The position numbers were made by a program, and so were the translations under genes. The notes under the pieces are model-generated. The model was not told where the DNA came from and did not search any database. It saw only the letters and a list, made by a program, of their open reading frames with translations. Positions 18,826-28,594 of a stretch of 64,000 nt of DNA are shown piece by piece (within the stretch, counting starts at the first letter, position 1; every line of letters begins with the position of its first letter). Source of the stretch: Ferrimonas sediminicola (GTDB lineage: Bacteria > Pseudomonadota > Gammaproteobacteria > Enterobacterales > Shewanellaceae); contig NZ_SWCI01000001.1 of assembly GCF_005116715.1 (NCBI RefSeq), positions 186,001-250,000 on the forward strand, read 5' to 3'.

Positions 18826-19887
18826 ATGCGAATTTTGTACGGTATTCAGGGGACGGGAAACGGCCACCTGACCCGGGGACGGGTCATGGCTCCGGCGCTG
18901 GCGGCGGAGGGGATCGAGGTGGATTTCCTGTTCTCCGGGCGCCCCAGGGAGCAGTTCTTCGATATGGCTCCCTTTGGTGATTTCGACAGCCGTTCCGGGC
19001 TGACCTTCGCCACCAAGGGCGGCGAGGTGAGCATGTGGGGCACCTACCGGCAGAACAGCCTGTTTCAGTTCTGGCGGGACGTGAACGATCTGGATCTCGG
19101 CAGCTATGATCTGGTGCTGAACGACTTCGAGCCGATCTCCGCCTGGGCGGCACGCCGCCAGGGCAAGGAGTGCGTCAGCGTCAGTCACCAGAACGCCTTC
19201 CAGCAGAAAGTGCCGGTCGCCGGCCAGCGCTGGATCGATCGGAGGATCATGCACAGTTTTGCCCCGGCCACCATCCATCTGGGCTGCCACTGGCACCACT
19301 TCGGCTGTGATCTGCTCCCCCCCTTCATCGAGCTGCCGGAGTCACAGGCCAGGGACGTCGGCCACCTGCTGGTCTACCTGCCCTTCGAGGAGCCGCAAAC
19401 CATCGCCGCCATGTTCGCCCAGGTGCCCGAGGCCCAGTGCCACGTCTATCATGGTCAGCCGGCCCCGGCCAACCTGGCCGATCACATCCACTGGCATGGC
19501 TTCGAACGTGCCGGGTTTCAGCAACATCTGTCCGGTTGCTCCGGGGTGGTCTGTTCCGCGGGCTTCGAGCTGGTGTCCGAGGCGTTGGTGTTGGGCAAGA
19601 AGCTGCTGCTTAAGCCCTTGCGGGGACAGTTCGAGCAGAGATCCAACGCCCTGGCGCTGGAGTTGCTGGGAGCGGCCCGTACCATGGCGCGGGGCAGCCG
19701 GGAGGAGATCCTGGCCTGGATGGCCTCCAGCGCCCAGGAAGCGATCCACTACCCGCAGATGGGGCGGATGCTGGCCCGCTGGCTGGCCCGGGGGGAGTGG
19801 CATCGGGTCAGCGAACTGTGTCAGCAGGCCTGGAGCGAAGCCAGGATGCCGGAGAGCTGGAACCATAAGTGGGCCTACGCCTATTAA
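18826..19887 (+). CDS. MJ1255/VC2487-family glycosyltransferase
   Basis: 353 residues with a GT-B/MurG-like pattern: the N-terminal IQGTGNGHLTRG acceptor loop and a C-terminal donor-binding segment CSAGFELVSEALVLGKKLLLKP followed by GQFEQRSNALALE. This matches the MJ1255/VC2487 family of putative glycosyltransferases known from Vibrio and Shewanella. The donor and acceptor are not known. Co-transcribed with the PAP2 gene; the pair suggests envelope polysaccharide or lipid glycosylation. Confidence 0.82.
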   Translation: MRILYGIQGTGNGHLTRGRVMAPALAAEGIEVDFLFSGRPREQFFDMAPFGDFDSRSGLTFATKGGEVSMWGTYRQNSLFQFWRDVNDLDLGSYDLVLNDFEPISAWAARRQGKECVSVSHQNAFQQKVPVAGQRWIDRRIMHSFAPATIHLGCHWHHFGCDLLPPFIELPESQARDVGHLLVYLPFEEPQTIAAMFAQVPEAQCHVYHGQPAPANLADHIHWHGFERAGFQQHLSGCSGVVCSAGFELVSEALVLGKKLLLKPLRGQFEQRSNALALELLGAARTMARGSREEILAWMASSAQEAIHYPQMGRMLARWLARGEWHRVSELCQQAWSEARMPESWNHKWAYAY

Positions 19888-19929
19888 TCGCTGTGGACCC
19901 GGTCTGGAACTGATGTTGGTCGCGCAAAA

Positions 19930-19955
19930 GAAAAGGAGCCGAAAGGCTCCTTTTC
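19930..19955. terminator. Bidirectional terminator
   Basis: GAAAAGGAGCC-GAAA-GGCTCCTTTTC: a GGAGCC/GGCTCC stem with a GNRA-type loop, flanked by A and T runs so it can end transcripts from both sides. Confidence 0.8.
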
Positions 19956-19958
19956 TTA

Positions 19959-20348
19959 TTACTTGTCGCTGTAGTGGATCTGCACGTCCAACAGGGGCTC
20001 GCGGCTGCCCTTGGCCGCCTTGAGCCGCTTGAGGTAATCCTCCCACATGGTGGCCTGGTTCATGGCGAAGGCGTAGAGGATGTCCCAGGAGAACAGGCCC
20101 GAGTCATGGCCGTCATCGAATACCAGTTTGACCGCGTAGTTGCCCACCGGCTCGATGCGCTCGATGTTGACCTCCCGCTTGTTGGTCACCAGCTGGGGAT
20201 TGCCGTGACCCTGCACCTCGGCGGAGGGGGAGCAGACCCGCAGCAGCTCGCAGCTGAGCTGGGCGGTTTCGCCGTTCTCGAATCCCACCTCGAGGATGCG
20301 GGACTTTCGCTTCAGTTTCAGTTTGGTGACCTTGGGTGCCTGACGCAT
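19959..20348 (-). CDS. DUF971 (GBBH-like N-terminal domain) protein
   Basis: 129 residues with the zinc-ribbon-like DUF971 domain found at the N-terminus of gamma-butyrobetaine hydroxylases: FENGETAQLSCELLRVCSPSAE and the VGNYAVKLVFDDGHDSGLFSWDIL block. Stand-alone DUF971 proteins have been linked to iron-sulfur handling, but no role can be read here. It follows hslU by 15 bases, a conserved neighbour in this group. Confidence 0.85.
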   Translation of the reverse strand: MRQAPKVTKLKLKRKSRILEVGFENGETAQLSCELLRVCSPSAEVQGHGNPQLVTNKREVNIERIEPVGNYAVKLVFDDGHDSGLFSWDILYAFAMNQATMWEDYLKRLKAAKGSREPLLDVQIHYSDK

Positions 20349-20363
20349 GCGCCGCTCCTTGTG

Positions 20364-21689
20364 TTAGAGGATAAAGCGGGAGAGATCTTCGTTCTCTACC
20401 AGCCTGTCCAGGTGGTCGTTGACATAGGTGGCATCGATGGTCAGGGTCTCGCCCCCCTTGTCGGAGGCGTCGAAGGAGATCTCCTCCATCAGCTTCTCCA
20501 TCACGGTGTGCAGGCGGCGGGCACCGATGTTCTCGGTGCGCTCATTCACCTGCCAGGCCGCTTCGGCGATGCGCCTGATGCCATCGTTGGTAAAGGCGAT
20601 GGTTACCCCCTCGGTGGCCATCAGCGCCCGGTACTGTTCGGTCAGGCTGGCGTTGGGCTCGGTGAGGATGCGTACGAAGTCCTCGGCGGACAGCGCTTCC
20701 AGTTCCACCCGGATGGGCAGGCGTCCCTGCAGCTCGGGGATCAGGTCCGAGGGCTTGGCCAACTGGAAGGCGCCGGAGGCGATAAACAGGATGTGGTCGG
20801 TCTTCACCATGCCGTGCTTGGTGTTGACGGTGCACCCCTCCACCAGCGGCAGCAGATCCCGCTGAACCCCCTCACGGGAGACATCGGGGCCTGAGGTTTC
20901 GCCGCGTTTGCAGATCTTGTCGATCTCGTCCAGGAACACGATGCCGTGCTGTTCCACCGCCTCGATCGCCTTCTCCTTGAGCTCTTCGGGGTTGACCAGC
21001 TTGGCGGCCTCTTCCTCGATCATCAGCTTCATGGCATCGCGCACCTTCATCTTGCGGCGTTTGCTCGGCTGGTTGCCCAGGTTCTGGAACATGGATTGCA
21101 GCTGGCTGGCCATCTCCTCCATCCCCGGCGGGGTCATGATCTCCACACCGGCGGGGGACTGGGCCACGTCGATGTCGATCTCCTTGTCGTCCAGCTGGCC
21201 CTCCCGCAGCTTCTTGCGGAAGGTCTGGCGGGTGGCGCTGTCTCCCTTGTTGTCGTGGGACCACTCATCCCTGGGCTTGGGCAGCAGTGCATCGAGCACC
21301 CGCTCCTCGGCAGCCTCCTCGGCTCGGAAACGGTTGCGTTCCACCTCGAGATCCCGGGTCATCTTGATGGCCGAGTCGGTGAGATCGCGGATGATGGTCT
21401 CCACTTCCTTGCCCACATAGCCCACTTCGGTGAACTTGGTGGCTTCCACCTTGATGAAGGGGGCCTGCGCCAGCTTGGCCAGGCGGCGGGCGATCTCGGT
21501 CTTGCCCACGCCGGTGGGGCCGATCATCAGGATGTTCTTCGGGGTCACCTCCTGGCGCAGCTCGCTGTCCAGCTGCATGCGGCGCCAGCGGTTACGCAGG
21601 GCGATGGCCACCGCCTTCTTGGCGCCATCCTGCCCGATAATGTGGCGGTTCAGTTCGGAAACAATCTCTCTGGGGGTCATCTCGGACAT
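20364..21689 (-). CDS. hslU: HslU ATPase subunit of the HslVU protease
   Basis: 441-residue AAA+ unfoldase. It has the HslU opening [17 protein letters not shown], Walker A GPTGVGKT, the pore motif in [18 protein letters not shown], Walker [11 protein letters not shown] and the conserved C-terminal tail ending EDLSRFIL that docks into HslV. It forms the ATP-dependent HslVU protease that degrades misfolded proteins on heat shock. Five bases separate it from hslV. Confidence 0.97.
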   Translation of the reverse strand: MSEMTPREIVSELNRHIIGQDGAKKAVAIALRNRWRRMQLDSELRQEVTPKNILMIGPTGVGKTEIARRLAKLAQAPFIKVEATKFTEVGYVGKEVETIIRDLTDSAIKMTRDLEVERNRFRAEEAAEERVLDALLPKPRDEWSHDNKGDSATRQTFRKKLREGQLDDKEIDIDVAQSPAGVEIMTPPGMEEMASQLQSMFQNLGNQPSKRRKMKVRDAMKLMIEEEAAKLVNPEELKEKAIEAVEQHGIVFLDEIDKICKRGETSGPDVSREGVQRDLLPLVEGCTVNTKHGMVKTDHILFIASGAFQLAKPSDLIPELQGRLPIRVELEALSAEDFVRILTEPNASLTEQYRALMATEGVTIAFTNDGIRRIAEAAWQVNERTENIGARRLHTVMEKLMEEISFDASDKGGETLTIDATYVNDHLDRLVENEDLSRFIL

Positions 21690-21694
21690 GGTGG

Positions 21695-22225
21695 TTAACC
21701 CTTGGTAGTCAGTTCTTCGATGGTGTGGTGCTGGTTGGTGAACACGCAGATGTCACCGGCGATGGCCAGGGCCTTGGCGCAGATATCCCGGGCGCCCAGC
21801 TCGGTGTTTTGGATCAGGGCCAGTGCCGCGGCCTGGGCGTAGTTGCCACCGGAGCCGATGGCGATCGCCTCGTGCTCGGGTTCCACCACGTCGCCGTTGC
21901 CGGAGATCAGCAGGGTGGTCTCGGTGTCGGCGACGATCAGCATCGCTTCCAGTTTCTGCAGTGAACGTTCGGTGCGCCACGCCTTGGCCAGTTCGACTGC
22001 GGCCCGGGTCAACTGCCCCTGGTGGGCAGTGAGCTTGGCTTCCAGCAGCTCGAACAGGGTGAAGGCATCGGCGGTGGCACCGGCAAAACCCGCCAGGACC
22101 CGGCCGCCGCTCAGCAGGCGCACCTTGCGGGCGTTGCCCTTCATCACTGTGTTGCCCAGGGAGACCTGGCCGTCACCGGCAATGACAACTTTGTCGCCGC
22201 GGCGTACCGAAACAATGGTGGTCAT
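21695..22225 (-). CDS. hslV: HslV peptidase subunit
   Basis: 176-residue N-terminal-nucleophile threonine protease: mature start TTIVSVRR after Met removal, with the conserved [20 protein letters not shown] segment and the SGNGDVVEP loop. Proteasome-like partner of HslU. The leader has a sigma-32-like promoter and a strong hairpin close to the ribosome site (see the separate entries). Confidence 0.97.
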   Translation of the reverse strand: MTTIVSVRRGDKVVIAGDGQVSLGNTVMKGNARKVRLLSGGRVLAGFAGATADAFTLFELLEAKLTAHQGQLTRAAVELAKAWRTERSLQKLEAMLIVADTETTLLISGNGDVVEPEHEAIAIGSGGNYAQAAALALIQNTELGARDICAKALAIAGDICVFTNQHHTIEELTTKG

Positions 22226-22243
22226 AGTGAATCCTTATCAGTC

Positions 22244-22261
22244 GCCGGGCCCGTGCCCGGC
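22244..22261 (-). promoter_or_regulatory. 5' leader hairpin of hslVU mRNA
   Basis: Perfect 7-bp stem GCCGGGC/GCCCGGC with a four-base loop, ending 18 bases before the hslV start. E. coli hslVU is known to carry a stabilising 5' stem-loop; this could be its counterpart. Confidence 0.45.
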
Positions 22262-22289
22262 AGGGGAATCGTTTCTCGCGTTGAGTTAG

Positions 22290-22317
22290 ATGTGGGGGCA
22301 GGCCCCGCCGCCTTCAA
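22290..22317 (-). promoter_or_regulatory. Candidate heat-shock (sigma-32) promoter of hslVU
   Basis: On the minus strand TTGAAG, 13 bases, CCCCCACAT, which resembles the sigma-32 elements CTTGAAA and CCCCATnT. It lies about 65 bases upstream of the hslV start. The -10 match is imperfect. Confidence 0.4.
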
Positions 22318-22458
22318 CCCCGAAGCGGCTGATTTCGTGATCCCCAATTAACCTTTGGCCGGGATGGGGGATTGATCAAGCGGAATCGGGAGGGGGGAGT
22401 CATCGGCGTGCGGACCACGCAGCAAACGCGGCCTCCGCGGGGGGCGCGCCGGCTGAAC

Positions 22459-23058
22459 CTAAAGCGGGTAACGCTTCCTCACCGAGGGCGGCATGTGGGC
22501 CAGCTGGCTCTGTTTCAGGGCCTCGAAGGCGGTCATCAGAGGGGTGGTATCGCAGTGGTCTATCAGCGGCAGGGCGTAGGCAACTGCCTCCAGGGTGGAA
22601 AGGCTGTCTGTGCGTTTTGCTTTGCGGATCTGGTAGTTGCCCTGGGGCAACTCCCTGAAGCTCACCTTGGGCAACGCCTGCAGCCAGGGGTTGAGCTGCA
22701 GCATCCGGTGCACCTTCTTCCAGGTGCCATCCAGTACCAGCAGCTGACAGGGCTCGCTCTCCTGGCCAAGGGATTCCAGCGGCGTGGCCTGCTCGCCGGG
22801 GTAGAGCAGCCGCAGTGGTCTGGGATCCTTGGACAGCGCCTCCCTGAGCGGGGCGAAATCGGCCTCGGTTTCGCCATCGACCAGGGCGCACTGTGCCAGC
22901 ACCAGGGCGCACAGGTGGGCGGTGCCCTTGGCCGATTTGGCCTCTGAGGGGTGGCGCAATATGGTGACGGCGTGGCGGCTGGCGCATTGTCCCAGGGCCG
23001 GGCAGAGACAGACGCTTTGGGGGCGCAGGCAGCGGGGACACTGGCGGCGTTGGCTCAT
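22459..23058 (-). CDS. DTW-domain tRNA aminocarboxypropyltransferase (TapT/YfiP-like)
   Basis: 199 residues. N-terminal zinc ribbon CPRCLRPQSVCLC, then the DTW domain with LYPGEQA, the signature VLDGTWKKVHRM and a C-terminal FRELPQGNYQIRKAKRTDSL-like run that matches the family. Members transfer the 3-amino-3-carboxypropyl group from SAM to uridine 47 of tRNAs (acp3U). It is on the same strand as ftsN, 47 bases downstream. Start ATG 23058. Confidence 0.85.
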   Translation of the reverse strand: MSQRRQCPRCLRPQSVCLCPALGQCASRHAVTILRHPSEAKSAKGTAHLCALVLAQCALVDGETEADFAPLREALSKDPRPLRLLYPGEQATPLESLGQESEPCQLLVLDGTWKKVHRMLQLNPWLQALPKVSFRELPQGNYQIRKAKRTDSLSTLEAVAYALPLIDHCDTTPLMTAFEALKQSQLAHMPPSVRKRYPL

Positions 23059-23105
23059 GCTCTACTCCAGAGAGAGTGCGGGCCGCCCGAGGGCGGCCCG
23101 GTGGG

Positions 23106-23660
23106 TCAGTTCCACAGCCAGATCTGGCAGCCGTTGATGCCGCCCCTCTGCAGGGTGTGGCGGTCGCTCTCCGCCACCCGCTTGCGCTCATAGGGGCCCA
23201 GCACCACCCGGTACCAGACGCCGTTGCTGCCTTGGGTGCGGCGGACCTGGGACTCCAGCCCCATGAAGGCGATGCGGGCCTTCATCTCCTCGGCCTGCCC
23301 CTGCTTGCGGAAGGACCCGCACTGCATCTGATAGGGCCCGCCCAGTTGTTGCTTGGGCACCTCCACCTCCACCTCTTTCTCCGGCAGGGTTTCGATGTAC
23401 TCCCAGGTCTCTTGGGGCTTCTCCGGCAGTGCCGACTCCGGTTTTGGTTTCGGTTTCGGCTGAGGCTTGACGATCTCCGCCTCGGGCTGGACCGGGGCGT
23501 CGTCGGACGCGCCCTGGATGCTCCACAGGAAGTAGCCGAAGCCGGTGATCAGCGCCAGTACCAGCACCAGGCGCAGCCAGGGAAAGGGCGGCCGGGCGGC
23601 GGCCCTGCGGCCACGGCTGCGGGGCTTGCGGCCCCGCTTGGCGTAATCGCGGGTGGCCAT
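23106..23660 (-). CDS. ftsN: SPOR-domain cell-division protein FtsN
   Basis: 184 residues with FtsN architecture: basic cytoplasmic N-terminus (RDYAKRGRKPRSRGRR), a single transmembrane helix (PWLRLVLVLALITGFGYFLW), a proline/lysine linker (KPQPKPKPKPE) and a C-terminal SPOR domain (from YQMQCGSFRKQGQAEEM) that binds denuded septal glycan. Its place between argS and hslVU near priA and rpmE mirrors E. coli ftsN. It is short for FtsN, with a reduced linker. Confidence 0.85.
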   Translation of the reverse strand: MATRDYAKRGRKPRSRGRRAAARPPFPWLRLVLVLALITGFGYFLWSIQGASDDAPVQPEAEIVKPQPKPKPKPESALPEKPQETWEYIETLPEKEVEVEVPKQQLGGPYQMQCGSFRKQGQAEEMKARIAFMGLESQVRRTQGSNGVWYRVVLGPYERKRVAESDRHTLQRGGINGCQIWLWN

Positions 23661-23663
23661 CGA

Positions 23664-25412
23664 TTACATCCGCTCCAGGGTGTTGATCCCCAGCAGGCTC
23701 AGGCCCACCTTCAGGGTGTTGGCGGTGGCGGCGCACAGGCGCAGTCGGCTGGCCTTGGTGGCCTCAGCCACGTCCTCTTTGTTGATGGGGCAGGCTTCGT
23801 AGAAGCTCATGAAGGCACCGGCCAACTCATACAGGTAGCTGCACATCAGGTGCGGGGCGCCCTTGGCGGATACACCCAGTACCGCGTCGTTGAACTGCAC
23901 CAGCTTCTGGGCCAGGGCCTCCTCCTTCTCCGCTTCGATCACCACCTCACCGGTCAGGGACGCCGCGCTGACGCCAGCCTTGCGGAAGATGGACTGGATG
24001 CGGCTGTAGGCGTACAGCATGTAGGGGGCGGTGTTGCCCTCGAAGGTGAGCATGTTGTCCCAGTCGAACACGTAGTCGGTGGTGCGGTTCTTGTTCAGAT
24101 CCGAGTACTTCACCGAGGCCATGGCGACGGTGCTGGCAATGGTATCCAGTTCCTCACCCTGCAGATCCGGGTTCTTGTCGCCGATCAGCTTCAGCGCACG
24201 CTGGTGGGCCTCCTCCAGCAGATCCGCCAGCTTGACGGTGCCGCCGGAGCGGGTCTTGAACGGCTTGCCATCCTTGCCCAGCATCATGCCGAAGGCGCAG
24301 TGCTCGGTGGTGGTGGTCTCGGGCAGGTAGCCCGCCTTGCGCGCGATCAGCCAGGCCTGCTGCAGGTGTTGAGCCTGGCGGGAGTCGATGAAATAGAGGA
24401 TGCGATCGGCCGCGAAGGTGTCCACCCGGTACTTGGCGGCGGCGATGTCGGTGGTGGTGTAGAGGAAGCCACCGTCACGCTTCTGGATGATCACGCCCAT
24501 GGCGTTGCCATCCTTGCCCTTGAACTCGTCGAGGAACACCACCTTGGCACCGTCGTCCTCTACTGCCAGACCCTTCTCGGTCAGGTCGCTGACGATCTGG
24601 GGCAGCAGCGGGTTGTACAGACTCTCGCCCATGATGTCATCGTTGCTCAGGGAGACGCCCAGGCGGTCATAGATCGCCTGATTCTGAGCCATGGTGATGT
24701 CCACCAGCTTCTTCCACATGGTGCGGCAGTATTGGTCGCCGCCCTGCAGCTTGACCACGTAGTTGCGGGCGCGCTCGGCGAACGCCTCGTCTTCGTCGTA
24801 GTGCTTCTTGGCTTCCCGGTAGAAGGCTTCCAGATCGGACAGCTCCAGGTCGGAGGCGCTCTCGTTCTCCATCTTCTCCAGGTAGGCGATCAGCATGCCG
24901 AACTGGGTGCCCCAGTCGCCGATGTGGTTGGCGCGGATCACCTTGTGCCCCAGGAATTCCAGGGTGCGGGTGACCGCATCGCCGATCACCGTGGAGCGGA
25001 TGTGGTGCACCGCCATCTCCTTGGCCACGTTGGGGGCGGAGTAGTCGGTGACGATGGTCTGGGCTTGGGCCACGCTGGCGACATTGGCGCGGGGATCGGT
25101 GGCGATCTTCTCCACCTGCTTGCCCAGCCAGCCACTGTCGAGGAAGAAGTTGATGAAACCTGGGCCGGCGATCTCCACCTTGGCGACCAGCTCGGAGGCG
25201 GGCAGGGTATCGATGATCGCCTGGGCCAGTTCTCTGGGGTTCCTCTTGGCGGGCTTGGCCAGCATCATCGCCAGGTTGGTGGCCAGGTCGCCATGGCTCT
25301 TGTCTCGGGTTCGGTCTACCTGAACTCGGGGCGCCGCGTCGGCGGGAATGATCTCGCGCTCCTTCAGCAGGGCTACGGTCTGTTCAAGTAATTGCTGGAT
25401 ATGTTCTTTCAT
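23664..25412 (-). CDS. argS: Arginyl-tRNA synthetase
   Basis: 582-residue class I synthetase. Key parts: the N-terminal additional domain with [12 protein letters not shown], the HIGH-like [19 protein letters not shown], the long Rossmann fold and the C-terminal anticodon domain ([21 protein letters not shown]) ending in [11 protein letters not shown]. As usual for ArgRS, no canonical KMSKS is seen ([17 protein letters not shown] instead). ftsN follows after three bases, so the two are co-transcribed. Confidence 0.97.
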   Translation of the reverse strand: MKEHIQQLLEQTVALLKEREIIPADAAPRVQVDRTRDKSHGDLATNLAMMLAKPAKRNPRELAQAIIDTLPASELVAKVEIAGPGFINFFLDSGWLGKQVEKIATDPRANVASVAQAQTIVTDYSAPNVAKEMAVHHIRSTVIGDAVTRTLEFLGHKVIRANHIGDWGTQFGMLIAYLEKMENESASDLELSDLEAFYREAKKHYDEDEAFAERARNYVVKLQGGDQYCRTMWKKLVDITMAQNQAIYDRLGVSLSNDDIMGESLYNPLLPQIVSDLTEKGLAVEDDGAKVVFLDEFKGKDGNAMGVIIQKRDGGFLYTTTDIAAAKYRVDTFAADRILYFIDSRQAQHLQQAWLIARKAGYLPETTTTEHCAFGMMLGKDGKPFKTRSGGTVKLADLLEEAHQRALKLIGDKNPDLQGEELDTIASTVAMASVKYSDLNKNRTTDYVFDWDNMLTFEGNTAPYMLYAYSRIQSIFRKAGVSAASLTGEVVIEAEKEEALAQKLVQFNDAVLGVSAKGAPHLMCSYLYELAGAFMSFYEACPINKEDVAEATKASRLRLCAATANTLKVGLSLLGINTLERM

Positions 25413-25471
25413 TGCGACACCGAAAAACTGATGGGGACTGGCCGCGTAACGGCAGATGAATCAAACCGCAC

Positions 25472-25500
25472 ATTTTAACGCCTAACTATGGCAATACCAA
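25472..25500 (-). promoter_or_regulatory. Promoter of argS-ftsN
   Basis: TTGGTA and TAAAAT separated by 17 bases on the minus strand, about 60 bases upstream of the argS start. Confidence 0.5.
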
Positions 25501-25581
25501 CGGTTTGTTTGCCGGCATCGCCAGATAAAAAGGGCGGTAGGGGCGGTCGATCTCCGTCGGAGAGGCAGCGGTCGCCGCCTG

Positions 25582-27771
25582 TTACAGCAGATCCTGGGGG
25601 TCCCGCTCCAGGTGCCAGCGGCAGCGCTTGCCCGAGGCCAGCTGCTCTATGGCCGGCAGGGCCAGGTCCAGGGCCTGCTGCAGCCGTTTCCTGTCGTTGG
25701 CCAGCAGCAGGGTGTGGAAGCGGAATTTGCCCGCCTTGCGCTCCATCGGCGCGGGCATCGGCCCCACCCGCTGCAGCGCCAGCTCGCCGAAGCATTGGTT
25801 GGCTTCATTCAGAAACTGCTGTGCCTGTTGGGGATGGCTGGATTCCGCCCGCAGGATCGCCATCTGTCCCGCCGGAGGCAGCAGGGCGTCCATCCGCTCC
25901 CGGAGGGCCGCCTCGGCGAAGGGCCCGTAGCCCTGGGTGGTGAGCTGGTGCAGCAGGGGGTGATCCGGCTGATGGGTCTGCAGCAACACTTCGCCGGGCT
26001 TGCTGGCCCGCCCGGCCCGGCCCGCCACCTGGATGTAGAGCTGGGCCAGGCGCTCGGCGGCGCGGAAGTCGGCGGAGAACAGCGCCCCGTCCACATCCAG
26101 CAGCCCCACCAGGGTGACGTCGGGGAAGTGGTGGCCCTTGGCCAGCATCTGGGTGCCGATCAGGATCCTGGCTTCGCCGCGGCGGATCTTCTCCAGCAGG
26201 GTATCCAGGGCGCCCTTACGGGCGGTGGTGTCCCGGTCGATGCGCACCACCGGGTAGTCGGGGAAGCGTTGGCTCAGCGCCTGCTCCAGCTGCTCGGTGC
26301 CGACTCCCTGGGTGAACAGCTGGGTGGAGCCGCACTCGCTGCACTGGCGCGGCAGCCGTTTCTGGCTGCCGCAGTGGTGGCACTGCACCATGCCGCTGCC
26401 CTGGTGCACCGTATAGAAGGCGTCGCAGCGGCTGCAGCCGTGCAGGTGGCCGCACTCGTGGCACAGCAGCGCCGGGGCGAAGCCGCGCCGGTTGAGAAAC
26501 AGCATCACCTGGTTGCCCGCCTCCAGGTGGCGGGTCATCTCGCGCAGCAGCTCGTGGGAGCAGCCGGCGTCCAGGTTCTGCAGCCGCAGGTCGATGATCT
26601 TCTGCTGAACCATGCGGGCCACCCCGGCGCGTTCGGTCAGCTGCAGCCGACGGTATTTGCCGGTGGTCACGTTGTGCAGGCTCTCCAGGGAGGGGGTGGC
26701 GGAGCCCAGGATGATGGGCACCCGCTCCAGGCTGGCGCGCATCACCGCCAGGTCGCGGCCATGGTAGCGGAACCCCTCCTGCTGTTTGAAGCTGGCATCG
26801 TGCTCCTCGTCGATGATGATCATCCCCAGCCGGGGCAGCTCGGTGAACAGCGCGGAGCGGGTGCCGATGACGATCCCCAGGGCGCCGGCCCGGGCCTGCT
26901 GCCACACCTGCAGCCGCTCGTTGTCGTTCAGGGCGGAGTGCAACACCCCCATGGGCACCTTGAAGCGGCGACGGAAGCGGGCGATGGTCTGGGGTGTCAG
27001 GCCGATCTCCGGTACCAGCACCAGCACCTGGCGGCCGGCTTTGAGCATCGGCTCCATCAGGTGGAAATAGACCTCGGTCTTGCCGGAGCCGGTGACCCCC
27101 TCCAGCAGCCAGGGACGGAACGCCCCGCCGTCTGCGTTGACGCTGGCCACCGCCACCGCCTGCTCCTTGTTGAGGGTCTGGGGCGCCTCACCCAGTTCGA
27201 ACTCGTCACTCCAGTTCGGGTCAAACTCGGGCGGCCGATCGGTGGACTCAATCAGCCCCTTGTCCGCCAGGGCTTTGAGCGCCTGGCGGCTGAACTCCAG
27301 CTTGCTGACCTGGCCATCTTCCAATTGACCCTGAGTCTGCAGGTAGGCCAGCAGCCGCTGCTGCTGGAAGGCGCGTTTGAGGGTGTCGAGCTGGAGCGTC
27401 CTGCCGGCGTGGGTGGGTTGCCACAGGGTCAGCGGCAGGGGGGCGGCGCTGTCGCCCTGTCTCAGTTTCACCGGCAGCATCTGGCTGAGCACCATACCCA
27501 GCGGGCTGAAGTAGTAGCGGGCCGCCAGCTGCGCCAGCTGCCAAAGCCGCTCACCGATGACCCGTTCCTGATCCAGGGTGCGCAGCATGGGTTTGAGCTT
27601 GCTGTCATCCAGATCGCTGTGTTCGCTCAGGCTGACCACCACGCCGATCTGGGTCTGGCGGCCGAAGGGCACCTCCACCCGGCAGCCGATCTCCGGCAGG
27701 GATTGGCCTTCGGCGGGCAGGTAGCTGAACAGTTGGCGCAGGGGCAGGGGCAGGGCGACCTGAATGTACAC
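25582..27771 (-). CDS. priA: Primosomal replication restart helicase PriA
   Basis: 729 residues: N-terminal DNA-binding domain (VALPLPLRQLFSYLP), superfamily 2 helicase with Walker A GVTGSGKTEVYF, DEEHD box, the QQEGFRYHGRDLAVMRA segment and motifs through RAGRA. A cysteine-rich zinc-binding insert (CHECGHLHGCSRCD and CHHCG, CSECG) sits in the helicase lobe. It reloads the replisome at stalled forks. Divergent from rpmE, as is common in gammaproteobacteria. Confidence 0.97.
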   Translation of the reverse strand: MYIQVALPLPLRQLFSYLPAEGQSLPEIGCRVEVPFGRQTQIGVVVSLSEHSDLDDSKLKPMLRTLDQERVIGERLWQLAQLAARYYFSPLGMVLSQMLPVKLRQGDSAAPLPLTLWQPTHAGRTLQLDTLKRAFQQQRLLAYLQTQGQLEDGQVSKLEFSRQALKALADKGLIESTDRPPEFDPNWSDEFELGEAPQTLNKEQAVAVASVNADGGAFRPWLLEGVTGSGKTEVYFHLMEPMLKAGRQVLVLVPEIGLTPQTIARFRRRFKVPMGVLHSALNDNERLQVWQQARAGALGIVIGTRSALFTELPRLGMIIIDEEHDASFKQQEGFRYHGRDLAVMRASLERVPIILGSATPSLESLHNVTTGKYRRLQLTERAGVARMVQQKIIDLRLQNLDAGCSHELLREMTRHLEAGNQVMLFLNRRGFAPALLCHECGHLHGCSRCDAFYTVHQGSGMVQCHHCGSQKRLPRQCSECGSTQLFTQGVGTEQLEQALSQRFPDYPVVRIDRDTTARKGALDTLLEKIRRGEARILIGTQMLAKGHHFPDVTLVGLLDVDGALFSADFRAAERLAQLYIQVAGRAGRASKPGEVLLQTHQPDHPLLHQLTTQGYGPFAEAALRERMDALLPPAGQMAILRAESSHPQQAQQFLNEANQCFGELALQRVGPMPAPMERKAGKFRFHTLLLANDRKRLQQALDLALPAIEQLASGKRCRWHLERDPQDLL

Positions 27772-27903
27772 GTGAGCGGATCCCGGGTTACTGATTTGGA
27801 TGATGGTTACCGGGATGGAGTCCCGCTGGCCACCGAATCTCTGTGGTCAGGTGGATACCCTATCAGAGCCGGGGTAATCTTACTATGCGGAGCGTTTCCA
27901 CGC

Positions 27904-27932
27904 TTGCGGGGGTTGATGGCATCGTGTACTAT
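27904..27932 (+). promoter_or_regulatory. Promoter of rpmE
   Basis: TTGCGG, 17-base spacer, TACTAT; about 85 bases before the rpmE start. The -35 match is weak. Confidence 0.4.
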
Positions 27933-28016
27933 TACGCGCCTTTAATTTATCACTAACGACGTATGGTGTCCGGCTTTGGATCGGATAGCGATACGGCCTT
28001 AACTGAGGTTTTCCCA

Positions 28017-28232
28017 ATGAAACAAGGTATTCACCCCGAGTACAAAGAGATCACCGCCAACTGCTCCTGCGGTAACGTGATCAAGACCCGCTCCACCGTA
28101 GGCAAGGACCTGCACCTGGACGTATGCTCCGAGTGCCACCCCTTCTACACCGGTAAGCAGAAGGTTCTGGACACCGGCGGTCGCGTAGACAAGTTCAAGA
28201 AGCGTTTCGGTGCTCTGTCCTCCAAGAAGTAA
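28017..28232 (+). CDS. rpmE: Ribosomal protein bL31, zinc-binding type
   Basis: 71 residues starting [11 protein letters not shown] with the zinc-ligand cysteines CSC and CSEC of the C+ form, then [21 protein letters not shown]. The ATG at 28017 is chosen because the family starts there; an upstream in-frame start at 27963 would add an unrelated leader. A zinc-free paralogue, if any, is not in this window. Confidence 0.97.
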   Translation: MKQGIHPEYKEITANCSCGNVIKTRSTVGKDLHLDVCSECHPFYTGKQKVLDTGGRVDKFKKRFGALSSKK

Positions 28233-28251
28233 ACCGAACCGCATCGAAAAA

Positions 28252-28275
28252 GGGCACCCCAGGGTGCCTTTTTTT
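28252..28275 (+). terminator. Intrinsic terminator of rpmE
   Basis: GGCACC/GGTGCC stem with a CCAG loop, followed by seven Ts. Confidence 0.88.
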
Positions 28276-28306
28276 GTGCCTTGGCCATGGAAAAAAGCAA
28301 AATTTT

Positions 28307-28321
28307 ATTGGTCAGTCCAAT
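28307..28321. promoter_or_regulatory. GntR/PdhR-like palindrome upstream of malic enzyme
   Basis: ATTGGTCAGTCCAAT: perfect 5-bp arms around five bases, one mismatch from the PdhR-type operator ATTGGTnnnACCAAT. It lies in the 319-base AT-rich gap 28276-28594, which otherwise holds only leader and promoter DNA. The match may be chance. Confidence 0.35.
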
Positions 28322-28482
28322 TTCCCGCAGAGGCGGGATAATACCCACTTTCTGGCGGTAAGTGGCTTCTATCTAATTAAATTCACTGAACTATATTTCA
28401 TATGACATTAGTCACTTTTCCTGAAATATCTTTTATGAATCTTATACTTTTGAGCCTTTGGCAATGAAACTGGTCAGAACTG

Positions 28483-28509
28483 CTTGTTATATCAAGTGTT
28501 AATAACAAG
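28483..28509 (+). promoter_or_regulatory. Leader inverted repeat before malic enzyme
   Basis: CTTGTTAT and ATAACAAG, perfect 8-bp arms around 11 bases, 86 bases before the malic enzyme start. It could be an mRNA hairpin or an operator. Confidence 0.4.
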
Positions 28510-28594
28510 ATTGGTTGCAATATCAGGCAATAGGAGTAAGGTTTCAGGCGACTGTACCCCTTCCCTAAATAAAGTAGTGACTGGAATTAAGAGA

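Noticed and set aside
23076-25391. 771-codon plus-strand frame opposite argS
   Set aside because: Shadow of argS, which has full synthetase motifs; the antisense product is low-complexity.
25612-27945. 777-codon plus-strand frame opposite priA
   Set aside because: Shadow of priA for the same reasons.
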